Below, in pieces: positions 32,834-39,962 of a stretch of 52,513 nucleotides of DNA. The translations under genes were made by a program, and so were the position numbers. The notes beneath the pieces were generated by a model, which was not told the origin of the DNA, ran no database searches, and worked only from the letters and a program-made list of their open reading frames with translations. Location: the NCBI GenBank assembly GCA_018816705.1, contig JAHIVG010000094.1, forward strand, positions 1 to 52,513. The letters run 5' to 3'. Source of the stretch: Nanobdellota archaeon (GTDB taxonomy: Archaea > Nanobdellota > Nanobdellia > Woesearchaeales > JAHIVG01). Position 1 is the first letter of the stretch; each line of letters starts with the position of its first letter.

Positions 32834-34447
32834 ATGAAGGAAGACAAGCGAGATCCGGACTGGGAAAGCGAGCAGAAGTACAGGCTCATAGTCGAGAATA
32901 CGAACGACGTAATAATGCTCACCGGACCGGACGGCATCATATCCTACATGAGCCCTGCGTGCAAGGAAGTATTGGGCCACGATCCCAAAGAGCTGATCGG
33001 TACAAGACCCTGGATAATCCACAAGGATGACCTGGAGAAAGTGAAGCAAGCATTAGACTCGGCACTGGAAGGCAAGAAGGGCTCGATGGAATACAGGGTA
33101 GAGACAAGCAAGGGAAAGACCAAATGGATCCTGCACTCGTGGGCGCCGATCATGAAAGGCAGCAAGGTCCACCTGATCGTAAGCGTCGTGAAAGACATAG
33201 ACCTGATAAAGAAAGCTGAAGATGCCCTGAAGAAGAGGGGTGACAGCCTGCAGAAGACTGTCAAGGACAGGACAGGAGAACTGATCAAGGCCAACAATGA
33301 GCTGAAGGCGGAGATCGCCAAGCGGAAGAAGTCCGAGAGCGACATAAGGCAGCTAAACCAGAAGCTGGAGAGGCTGGCGCAGAAGCTGGACATCAAGATC
33401 AAGAGGATAGACGAGAAGAGGATACCCCTGACAGGCAAGGAGAAGCTGGCGTTCTTCGGGCTGGTCAGGTGGCCGAACAGCACGAGCAAGAACATCGGTG
33501 ACAGGCTCGGCATGCAGACAGCGACAGTCAACGCGATAAAGAACAGGCTCAAGAAAGAGGGATACTTCAGGACCATGTACATACCGAGGTTCGACCTGCT
33601 CGGATCCGGTCTCTTGACAGTATCTCATTCGGCACTGGACTTCAATGCCAGCGCAGATGCCTACAACGAGATCAAAGGAAAAGGTGAGCTGATCAAGAAA
33701 GCGCTCAGCTACCCCGAAAAATTCCTGGTCGCCTTCTCCAAGAAGGCTGCAATCTCGATGTCAACATATCCAGGCTGGGCAGAGTTCAAGGAGATGCAGG
33801 ATTCTCTTGACCAGGAGATGAGCTCCAGAGGGATAAAGATGGGATGCTACGAATCCATCCATTTCCAGATGGACAAGAGCGAGTATTATAGGTATTTCGA
33901 CTTCTCAGAACTCATCAAGGGGCGCTTCGAGCTGGATGTGGACAACCCGGCGCAGGAAGAGCCAAGCCATAATCCCAGGGAGCTCAGCCAGACAGAGAGA
34001 AAATTGGCCTACGGCCTGATAATGCACCCTGAATACACGGTGAACAGCCTTTCCAAGGCAATCGGACTGTCAGTGCCGACGATATGCAAGCTGAGGAGAA
34101 GGCTGATGAAAGAGGGCATCCTCAAACTTGTGAACTTCCCTGATTTCAATAAGCTCGGGATGGAACTCCTGGTCATGGGATACAACAAGCACGTAAGCGA
34201 GATGAAGAGCAGCAAGGGATGCTGCAAGATGCCGAACGTGTTCTTCTGCATCAGGAACAAGACGGACTGCGTCACAATGGCCCTGTTCGAGTCTTACACG
34301 CAGGCAGAAGAGATGATGAACAAGTTCCCACCGTGCTGCAAGGAAGACCAGAAGAGGAGCTCGAGCAAGGTGGTGATGCCGCTCGAGAGCTTGATGAAGT
34401 TCAAGATGGAATTCGCGCCAATGGTCAAGAAGACACTCAAGCTCTGA
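32834..34447 (+). CDS. PAS sensor with two winged-helix modules
   Basis: A 537-residue one-component regulator. PAS domain at ~11-128 (YRLIVENTNDVIMLTGPDG, then YMSPACKEVLGHDP, then EYRVETSKGKTKWILHSW), coiled coil at ~125-195, then two similar Lrp/AsnC-type modules: residues ~198-265 (EKLAFFGLVRWPNSTSKNI, TATVNAIKNRLKKEGYF) and ~384-450 (ERKLAYGLIMHPEYTVNSL, VPTICKLRRRLMKEGIL). Both modules end in a strand like FDLLGSGLL / FNKLGMELL, so the second half is an internal duplication. There is no kinase domain, so signal input should act directly on DNA binding. Ligand and targets unknown. Convergent with rio1, overlapping by 11 bp. Confidence 0.85.
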   Translation: MKEDKRDPDWESEQKYRLIVENTNDVIMLTGPDGIISYMSPACKEVLGHDPKELIGTRPWIIHKDDLEKVKQALDSALEGKKGSMEYRVETSKGKTKWILHSWAPIMKGSKVHLIVSVVKDIDLIKKAEDALKKRGDSLQKTVKDRTGELIKANNELKAEIAKRKKSESDIRQLNQKLERLAQKLDIKIKRIDEKRIPLTGKEKLAFFGLVRWPNSTSKNIGDRLGMQTATVNAIKNRLKKEGYFRTMYIPRFDLLGSGLLTVSHSALDFNASADAYNEIKGKGELIKKALSYPEKFLVAFSKKAAISMSTYPGWAEFKEMQDSLDQEMSSRGIKMGCYESIHFQMDKSEYYRYFDFSELIKGRFELDVDNPAQEEPSHNPRELSQTERKLAYGLIMHPEYTVNSLSKAIGLSVPTICKLRRRLMKEGILKLVNFPDFNKLGMELLVMGYNKHVSEMKSSKGCCKMPNVFFCIRNKTDCVTMALFESYTQAEEMMNKFPPCCKEDQKRSSSKVVMPLESLMKFKMEFAPMVKKTLKL

Positions 34448-35135
34448 CTCTCTTGATCAACTCTTCCTTCGATACCTCCAGACCGATTTTTGAGAAGAAG
34501 ATGGCTATGTTCTTTACGTCCCTGAGCAGATAATCTTCATAGTTTGAATCATCGGTTGTCGTAGCCTGGGAGAAATCGATGAACACAGGGTGTTCTCTAT
34601 CATTCAGGATGTTGAAGGAAGAGAGGTCACCGTGCACAAGGCCTGCCTTTGCCAGGAGTCTCATATTCTTGATGACTTCTGAGAGGAACTTTTCCGGGTC
34701 AGACGGGGGTTGGTCCTTTAACATGGGGGCTGCTGTCTTCGAGCCGATGAACTCCTCTAAGAGTATGTTGTTCTTGAAGGTGTAAGGCGTCGGCACCTTC
34801 ACGCCTGCCTCTCTCGCCTTCATGAGGTTCCTGAACTCCCGCTGGGTCCAGGAAAAGATTATCTTGCGGCGCTTCCTCTGCAGTCCGCGGTATCTCGGGT
34901 CAGCCCTGATATAGTCGAACATACGGTTGAAGTCACAGGTCTCGAGGCGGTAGATCTTGACGATGACAAAGCCCTTGCCCTTGACAGCTGAGAAGACATT
35001 GGATTCCTTCCCGATGGAGATAGGGCTCTGCAGGTGCTCGAAGTGGCCCTGGCTGTGCAGCTTGAAAATGTTCCTTTCGGTGAAGTCATCGAACACGTTC
35101 TTGTATGTCTTGAACTTCTCGTTGGATTTGGCCAT
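34437..35135 (-). CDS. rio1: RIO1-type serine kinase/ATPase
   Basis: Atypical protein kinase of the RIO1 group, an ATPase for late 40S/30S subunit maturation. 232 residues: SPISIGKESNVFSAVKGKG is the flexible P-loop equivalent, Lys60 in VIVKIYR the ATP-contacting Lys, LVHGDLSSFNIL the catalytic loop (most relatives have H-A-D-L-S-E-Y-N) and VFIDFSQATTTDD the metal-binding Asp region. The Ala-to-Gly, Glu-to-Ser and Tyr-to-Phe changes in the catalytic loop are conservative. Near a Dim2-like KH gene, a functional partner in eukaryotes. Confidence 0.93.
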   Translation of the reverse strand: MAKSNEKFKTYKNVFDDFTERNIFKLHSQGHFEHLQSPISIGKESNVFSAVKGKGFVIVKIYRLETCDFNRMFDYIRADPRYRGLQRKRRKIIFSWTQREFRNLMKAREAGVKVPTPYTFKNNILLEEFIGSKTAAPMLKDQPPSDPEKFLSEVIKNMRLLAKAGLVHGDLSSFNILNDREHPVFIDFSQATTTDDSNYEDYLLRDVKNIAIFFSKIGLEVSKEELIKRVRA

Positions 35136-35215
35136 GGCTTAGGTATGTTATCATGTGTTTTTAAACATTTGGGACAATCATCCTAACCAGCGCCTATTCT
35201 ACCTATGAAATCGAA

Positions 35216-35227
35216 ACTTATATATAC
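35216..35227 (+). promoter_or_regulatory. TATA box of the candidate RNA
   Basis: ACTTATATATAC, about 22-34 bp before the point where the pairing 5' arm of the candidate RNA begins. Confidence 0.5.
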
Positions 35228-35249
35228 AGATATTCCCATCCTTAAGGAT

Positions 35250-35404
35250 GTTATATGTGGGCCTCGAATGGGGCTAGCCAGGCATTTTATGCCTCTAGCT
35301 GCGTTCAAGCTGATGTATAACGGCCCGTCACGAGAGTACCCAGGGGAGCTTATGATGAAATCCAGCTATGAACCTGGGAGTTAGTGTAACGGGCTACATA
35401 ACCT
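35250..35404 (+). ncRNA. Candidate structured RNA, unassigned
   Basis: About 155 nt with dense complementary pairing and no reading frame. A long hairpin is formed by GAATG/CGTTC (35266-70 with 35302-06), GCTAG/CTAGC (35273-77 with 35295-99) and AGGCAT/ATGCCT (35280-85 with 35289-94). A second domain has GGCCCGT (35322-28) pairing with ACGGGCT (35389-95) and, inside it, CCCAGG (35339-44) with CCTGGG (35373-78). The outer ends, GTTATATGT (from 35250) and ACATAAC (to 35402), can also pair. A TATA box sits at the right distance upstream. It lacks the conserved cores of SRP RNA, RNase P RNA and 5S rRNA. It may be an independent RNA or the 5' leader of dnaG. Confidence 0.5.
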
Positions 35405-35544
35405 TTAACAGTCATAAAAACGGAAAAGAACAAGCTAAATCGCTTATAATCATCAAATCACGTGTATTCCGCCTTAAAACAGGAGAAAGGAACTTAAAAG
35501 GCTGTAAAAACCGCAGATTTGGCTTGTTCTAGGAGGAAGCGCTC

Positions 35545-35583
35545 ATGATCATCACTAAATCATTCAAGAGATGGTCTAGTTAG
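35545..35583 (+). CDS. 12-codon leader ORF before dnaG
   Basis: AGGAGGAA followed by ATG at 35545 opens a frame encoding [12 protein letters not shown] and then TAG. The ribosome-binding segment TTCTAGGAGGAA is repeated almost exactly (35527-35538 and 35588-35599), the second copy serving dnaG. The mini-ORF ends 20 nt before the dnaG ATG. It may be a translated leader peptide that modulates dnaG or a by-product of duplication of the ribosome-binding segment. Confidence 0.4.
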   Translation: MIITKSFKRWSS

Positions 35584-35603
35584 TGCTTCTAGGAGGAATC
35601 AAA

Positions 35604-36833
35604 ATGGCAAAGATTAGCCCAGTATCAGCTAAATACATAGTCCACGCCACGATAGAGATTGATGGAGTCGTGGACAAGCCTGATGTCATAGGCGCAATAT
35701 TCGGCCAGACAGAAGGATTGCTAGGAGCAGACCTTGAGCTGAGGGAACTTCAGCGCTCAGGAAGGATCGGCAGGATCGAAGTCAACGTGGATACCAGGAC
35801 AGGCAAGACCCATGGGTCGATAGTGGTACCTTCAAGCCTGGACAAGGCAGAGACATCGATCGTCGGGGCTGCCCTGGAGATAATCCAGCGCATCGGTCCG
35901 TGCAACGCCAAGATAAAAGTGACCAAGATCGAGGACGTCAGGGTCTCGAAGAGGAGATTTGTCATAGAAAGGGCGAAGGAGCTGCTCAAGGATCTCATGG
36001 ACAACGTCATGCCTGACTCGCAGGAGCTGGCAGACGAGGTAGCGTATTCGGTCAGGGTGATGGAGATAATCGAATACAGCAGGGAGAGGCTGCCTGCAGG
36101 CCCGAACATCGACGAGTCAGACGAGATAATCGTTGTGGAAGGCAGGGCTGACGTCCTGAACCTGCTCAAGCACGGCATCAAGAACGCCATCGCGATAAAC
36201 GGCACCAACATTCCGGCGGCCATAATCGAACTGAGCAAGAAGAAGATCGTGACCGCTTTCGTCGACGGCGACAGAGGGGGCAGGCTGATCCTCAAGGAAC
36301 TCATGACAGTGGCAGAGATGGACTACGTGACCAGGGCGCCGGACGGCAAAGAGGTCGAGGAGATCACCAAGAAAGAGATCCATAAGGCGCTGCGAAGCCG
36401 TGTCTCAGTGGAGCAGGCCAAGCTGGACTTCAGCAGGGAACCGGTCGCTCCCAAGAGGAGAGACTTCAGGCCCGAGCCCAGGAGGCCGCCGATGCCCAGC
36501 AGGGGTCCTCCTCCGCGGAAGTTCGCCAAGATGAGGCTTACCAACGACGAGAAGACCAAGTTCAGGAGCATGCTCGAGGACCTGATAGGCACAAGGGGAG
36601 CTTACATACTGGACAACAAGCTCAGCATACTGGGCAAGGTGCCATTCACAGAGCTCGCCTCGACCCTGAAGAGCCTCAGCACAGGCGTGTACGCCATAGT
36701 GTTCGACGGGGTTGTGGACAGGAACATTACAATCGTCGCAGAGAGGACCAGCGTGTCATACCTTGTTGCCATGAGCACCAAGGTCAAGGACACCGAGACG
36801 CGATGCACGCTGCTGACTGTGGATGACTTGTAG
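35604..36833 (+). CDS. dnaG: DnaG-type primase / exosome-associated DnaG
   Basis: Archaeal DnaG homologue, 409 residues. It is reported as a primase-like Toprim protein and as a stable poly(A)-binding subunit of the archaeal exosome. The N-terminal region is typical ([20 protein letters not shown], then [20 protein letters not shown]). The Toprim domain shows Glu179 in [14 protein letters not shown] and the Asp pair in [12 protein letters not shown] (~220-230). A Pro/Arg-rich linker follows (around [15 protein letters not shown]) before a C-terminal helical domain. The ATG at 35604 has AGGAGGAATC upstream; the in-frame GTG seven codons earlier is rejected. Preceded by a mini-ORF and a structured region. 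Confidence 0.94.
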   Translation: MAKISPVSAKYIVHATIEIDGVVDKPDVIGAIFGQTEGLLGADLELRELQRSGRIGRIEVNVDTRTGKTHGSIVVPSSLDKAETSIVGAALEIIQRIGPCNAKIKVTKIEDVRVSKRRFVIERAKELLKDLMDNVMPDSQELADEVAYSVRVMEIIEYSRERLPAGPNIDESDEIIVVEGRADVLNLLKHGIKNAIAINGTNIPAAIIELSKKKIVTAFVDGDRGGRLILKELMTVAEMDYVTRAPDGKEVEEITKKEIHKALRSRVSVEQAKLDFSREPVAPKRRDFRPEPRRPPMPSRGPPPRKFAKMRLTNDEKTKFRSMLEDLIGTRGAYILDNKLSILGKVPFTELASTLKSLSTGVYAIVFDGVVDRNITIVAERTSVSYLVAMSTKVKDTETRCTLLTVDDL

Positions 36834-36845
36834 TTTTATCTACTT

Positions 36846-36881
36846 ATTCTTTTTTTTCAATGTTTAATAAAAAGAAAAAAT
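36846..36881. terminator. Bidirectional T-rich terminator
   Basis: An eight-T run (36850-36857) follows the dnaG stop. On the other strand TTTTTTCTTTTT (about 36870-36881) follows the stop of the convergent gene. Archaeal RNA polymerase terminates at such T-runs. Confidence 0.5.
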
Positions 36882-38050
36882 CAAGAAGCGCAATCATCCA
36901 CGAATTCCTTCAGTTCTTCCTCTTCCATGGCTCCTGCGTTGACATCACCGGTGCCTGCGCAGATGAACTGCGGAACGCCGTTGCTTTCGAGTGAGAAGCA
37001 TTCCATCACGTCAAGACCGATCTCGACAGTTATGTCTGCGATGTGGAAATGCGTGCCCTCGCTGATGAGCTTGTTCACGACAGTGTCTGCTTCCTTGCAG
37101 TATGCGCACCAGTCCGCGCTCGAGGTGTAGTAGACCACAGTGTCAGGCGAGACGCCGTGCTCAACGATGCAATCGTCTGTTGGCATCTCGGGGGTCTCTG
37201 GTTCAAAGGGCAGAACAGGCTCCTCAGGCATCTCCGGCTCTTCTGGGGTCTCTGGCATCCCGGTATCCAGGAAATTCACGACATCAGCCATGGCCACAAG
37301 GCCGTCGACATATTCCTCGAAGGCCTGCTGCTGCTTCTGGGCGTAGATTATGTTCTCGATGTTCTCCCGGACGTCATCCAGCTGGATGTCGGGGTTGACG
37401 ATGTTGTTGGCGAAATACTCCTCGACCTCCTTATCAGTAACCTCGATGCCTGGGAACACGGTCTTATTGAGCTCAGCCACGATAACAGTGACCATCTCCC
37501 TATATATCATGTCCTTGCGCATGAGTTCCTTCGTCTCCTCCTCGTCGAGGCCCTGCTCAGCCAGCCAGGATCCGTACTCCTCTCCAAGCTGTCCCTTGAA
37601 ATCCTCAAGGGCCTGGTCAAGATCCTCATCGCTGATGGACAAGCCGTTCTTCGCTGCCTCATCAAGCAGGACCTGGCGCTGTATCAGCTGGTTGAGCACG
37701 GCCTCCTTGGTAACGAGCAGCATGTACTCTTCAGGTATGGTGCCGTAAAGGTCAGCGATCTGGTCCAGGACGTTCTGGTACTCCTTGTCCACTTCAGACA
37801 TGAGGATCTGGTTGCCGTTGACTATCGCTGCGACTTCCTCGGACTCAGGCTCCTCTTTCTTCATCAGGCCTTGGCCATAGATTATGGCTACTACAAGGGC
37901 GATTATCACAAGGATGGTAATAAATACCCAGACGCCGGTATTGCTCTGCTTCTTCTTTGTGCGCCTGCGCCTCTTCGGGGACTCCTCCGGCTCCTCGTCC
38001 TCGTCCAGGTCTTCATAGAACAATGAATCATCATCTTCGGTTTTTGCCAT
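36881..38050 (-). CDS. Membrane-anchored SurA_N-like chaperone fused to thioredoxin-like domain
   Basis: 389 residues. Acidic and basic cytoplasmic start, one transmembrane helix (~39-59, VWVFITILVIIALVVAIIYG), then a SurA/PrsA N-terminal chaperone-like domain (AAIVNGNQILMSEVDKEYQN, then VLNQLIQRQVLLDEAAKNGL, then VTDKEVEEYFANN). The parvulin isomerase domain is absent. A Pro/Glu linker (PETPEEPEMPEEPVLPFEP) leads to a thioredoxin-like fold with active-site WCAYC (Cys315, Cys318) and the cis-Pro loop NGVPQF. The domain order implies an extracytoplasmic folding factor combining a holdase with thiol-disulfide chemistry. Suitable clients are the Cys-rich lipoproteins encoded in this window (inference). 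TATA region upstream not clear. Confidence 0.85.
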   Translation of the reverse strand: MAKTEDDDSLFYEDLDEDEEPEESPKRRRRTKKKQSNTGVWVFITILVIIALVVAIIYGQGLMKKEEPESEEVAAIVNGNQILMSEVDKEYQNVLDQIADLYGTIPEEYMLLVTKEAVLNQLIQRQVLLDEAAKNGLSISDEDLDQALEDFKGQLGEEYGSWLAEQGLDEEETKELMRKDMIYREMVTVIVAELNKTVFPGIEVTDKEVEEYFANNIVNPDIQLDDVRENIENIIYAQKQQQAFEEYVDGLVAMADVVNFLDTGMPETPEEPEMPEEPVLPFEPETPEMPTDDCIVEHGVSPDTVVYYTSSADWCAYCKEADTVVNKLISEGTHFHIADITVEIGLDVMECFSLESNGVPQFICAGTGDVNAGAMEEEELKEFVDDCAS

Positions 38051-38255
38051 ATAATCTCACCCTTATTTTGATGTTCCTTCAGAATTGCTTGGTATTAATA
38101 AAGCTTACGGATTTTTTAGCATTTCCGTGTGATTACACGCGAGGACCTCTCGAGGAGGATGGCACTATCAAGATGAGCATAGCAATCGGTCGCAACCGCC
38201 TAATGATTCTTCCCAGATTGCAGGACTCGCGTCCTTCAGTTCAACATTGCACAAA

Positions 38256-38265
38256 CTATTTAAGC
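38256..38265 (+). promoter_or_regulatory. TATA box of HerA-like gene
   Basis: CTATTTAAGC ends 21 bp before the ATG at 38287, as for a leaderless message. Confidence 0.5.
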
Positions 38266-38286
38266 ACAGGGGCCTGAAACTGCTTC

Positions 38287-39591
38287 ATGAACGAGATCGT
38301 GATCGGCCGCGAGGCGGCATCAAAGCTTGGCACGCAGGGAAGGATACTGCTCGGCAAGCACTATGTCAAGATGGGACAGGTGACCTCACTGTCGAATCCA
38401 GTCTATCTCGACGTCTCTACAAGCCACGTCGTGCTCATAGTGGGCAAAAGGGGCGGCGGTAAGTCTTACACAATGGGCGTGATGGCCGAAGGCATGGCAG
38501 ACCTGCCCAAAGAGGTATCAGAGAACCTCAGCGTGATAATCCTTGACACCATGGGCGTCTACTGGACCATGAAATACCCGAACATGCAGGACAAGGTCCT
38601 GCTGAACGAGTGGGGGCTCAAGCCGAAAGGCCTGGACGTCCAGATATACACACCGGTGGCCTATTACAAGAAGTACAAGGAGGAAGGCGTGCCCACAGAC
38701 TTCCCGTTCTCCATAAAGCCGAGCGAGGTCGGAGGCGTCGAATGGTGCGAGACCTTCGGCGTGAAAGAGACAGACCCTGTGGGAGTGCTGATAGAGAGTG
38801 TGATCAGCACGCTGAAAGAAAAAGGGGAATACAGCATGGACGACATCCTCGCAACGATAAGAGCGAGCGGAGAGGAGAAGATAATCGTCGACGCGGCACA
38901 GAACCTATTCACCTTCGCCAAGTCATGGGGGCTGTTCCATGAGAAAGGCACCCCGATAAGGGAACTGGCGCAGGGAGGAAAAGTCACTATAGTGGACGTG
39001 AGCTGCTATGCCACCCTAGAAGACGGGTGGAAGATAAAGGCGATGGTGGTCGGCCTGCTGTCCATGAAGCTCTTCGAGCAGCGGATGAAAGAGAGGAAAG
39101 AGGAAGAGTATGCCAACATACATGAGACCACACAGTTCGGCGCGAAGGAGGAGAAGCAGAAGATGCCCCTGGTATGGCTTGTGATCGACGAGGCTCACGA
39201 GTTCTTACCAAATAAAGGGAGTACCCTGGCAAGCTTCCCCTTGATAACCATACTAAGGGAGGGCAGGCAGCCCGGGATATCCCTGGTATTGGCCACGCAG
39301 CAGCCAGGCAAGATAAGCGTTGATGCCATGACCCAGGCAGACACTGTCATAGCTCACAGGGTGACAGCAAAGATAGACACAGACGCACTCGGTACGTTGA
39401 TGCAGAGCTACATGAGGGAAGGGCTGACAGAGCAACTTGACAACCTGCCGAGGCTGAAAGGATCAGCAATAATATTCGATGACACCAACGAGAAGATGTA
39501 CGCCATGAGGATGCGGCCAAGGCTTACTTGGCACGGGGGGTCATCGCCTTCAGCGGTGCATGTCAAGAAGAAGCTCTTCGGCCTGGAATAG
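38287..39591 (+). CDS. HerA/FtsK-type DNA-translocating ATPase
   Basis: 434 residues of the HerA group (helicase HerA central domain, DUF87-like): a small N-terminal barrel, Walker A VGKRGGGKSYTMG (~52-64), Walker B LVWLVIDEAHEFLP-like (~297-307) and the sensor segment SLVLATQQPGKIS, followed by GSAIIFDDTNEKMYAMRMR. HerA hexamers translocate on duplex DNA, usually with the nuclease NurA in double-strand-break resection. No nurA lies beside it here, and the C-terminus is somewhat shorter than canonical HerA. Relatives also act in conjugation or archaeal filament systems, so a repair role is likely but not certain. Confidence 0.85.
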   Translation: MNEIVIGREAASKLGTQGRILLGKHYVKMGQVTSLSNPVYLDVSTSHVVLIVGKRGGGKSYTMGVMAEGMADLPKEVSENLSVIILDTMGVYWTMKYPNMQDKVLLNEWGLKPKGLDVQIYTPVAYYKKYKEEGVPTDFPFSIKPSEVGGVEWCETFGVKETDPVGVLIESVISTLKEKGEYSMDDILATIRASGEEKIIVDAAQNLFTFAKSWGLFHEKGTPIRELAQGGKVTIVDVSCYATLEDGWKIKAMVVGLLSMKLFEQRMKERKEEEYANIHETTQFGAKEEKQKMPLVWLVIDEAHEFLPNKGSTLASFPLITILREGRQPGISLVLATQQPGKISVDAMTQADTVIAHRVTAKIDTDALGTLMQSYMREGLTEQLDNLPRLKGSAIIFDDTNEKMYAMRMRPRLTWHGGSSPSAVHVKKKLFGLE

Positions 39592-39665
39592 AATCCGGAT
39601 CATACCCCAATATTTCTGGAATAAGGCGCAAAACCCTTATAAACCACAAAGACATACCCCTCTGC

Positions 39666-39962
39666 ATGACCTTTACCAAGGCATTCCCCAAGAGGATAGC
39701 GAAGAGCAACTTCCCTCAGTGGATGGACATCACGCTGAGCGATGAGGAAGAGCGCGAGATAGAATCCAAGGCCAAGCAAGAGAGCATAAGGCTGTTCAGC
39801 GAATGCATAGAGGACGCTAAAAAAATCATGGAATCATCAAGGCTGAAGCCGTTCCAGAGCAACCTGGTCGACATCGCCATCACATTATTCGATAAAAGAG
39901 CATCCCATGTCGTTTTCTGGAAGGAGAGCAAGTGCAGGGAGAAGTTCGACAAGCTTCACTGA
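39666..39962 (+). CDS. Hypothetical protein, 98 aa
   Basis: Not recognised. MTFTKAFPKRIAKSNFPQW then a helical body (DEEEREIESKAKQESIRLFS, ECIEDAKKIMES) and an Ile/Leu-rich end with RASHVVFWKESKCREKF. Charged, soluble, likely a small helical bundle. CCTTATAAAC (39635-39644) lies 22 bp before the ATG, so the message is leaderless. The frame is open further upstream into the HerA gene but without support. Overlaps the convergent acyltransferase gene by 7 bp. Confidence 0.65.
   Translation: MTFTKAFPKRIAKSNFPQWMDITLSDEEEREIESKAKQESIRLFSECIEDAKKIMESSRLKPFQSNLVDIAITLFDKRASHVVFWKESKCREKFDKLH

Larger units (their letters stand above)
35136..35544. other. 409-bp region between rio1 and dnaG
   Basis: It contains a TATA box (35216-35227), the palindrome CATCCTTAAGGATG (35237-35250), a candidate structured RNA (35250-35404) and a further AT-rich stretch with possible TATA elements for dnaG (ACTTAAAAGG near 35492). 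No protein gene of size is seen. Confidence 0.6.

Noticed and set aside
32656-32940. Extended start for the KH protein
   Set aside because: Runs through its TATA region and into the divergent PAS gene; the KH family N-terminus is MAEFRYDL.
35250-35404. SRP RNA, RNase P RNA or C/D-box guide RNA
   Set aside because: No GGAA/AGCA helix-8 core, no RNase P GAAAGUC-type core, and the single ATGATGA is not paired with a following CTGA box.
37043-38026. 327-codon open frame opposite the SurA-thioredoxin gene
   Set aside because: Mirror frame of a gene with clear membrane, chaperone and CxxC features; the translated sequence has no recognisable domain.
38110-38250. Possible small gene or RNA before the HerA-like gene
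   Set aside because: Only a 15-codon frame and a short CCTCTCGAGG palindrome; neither has supporting signals.
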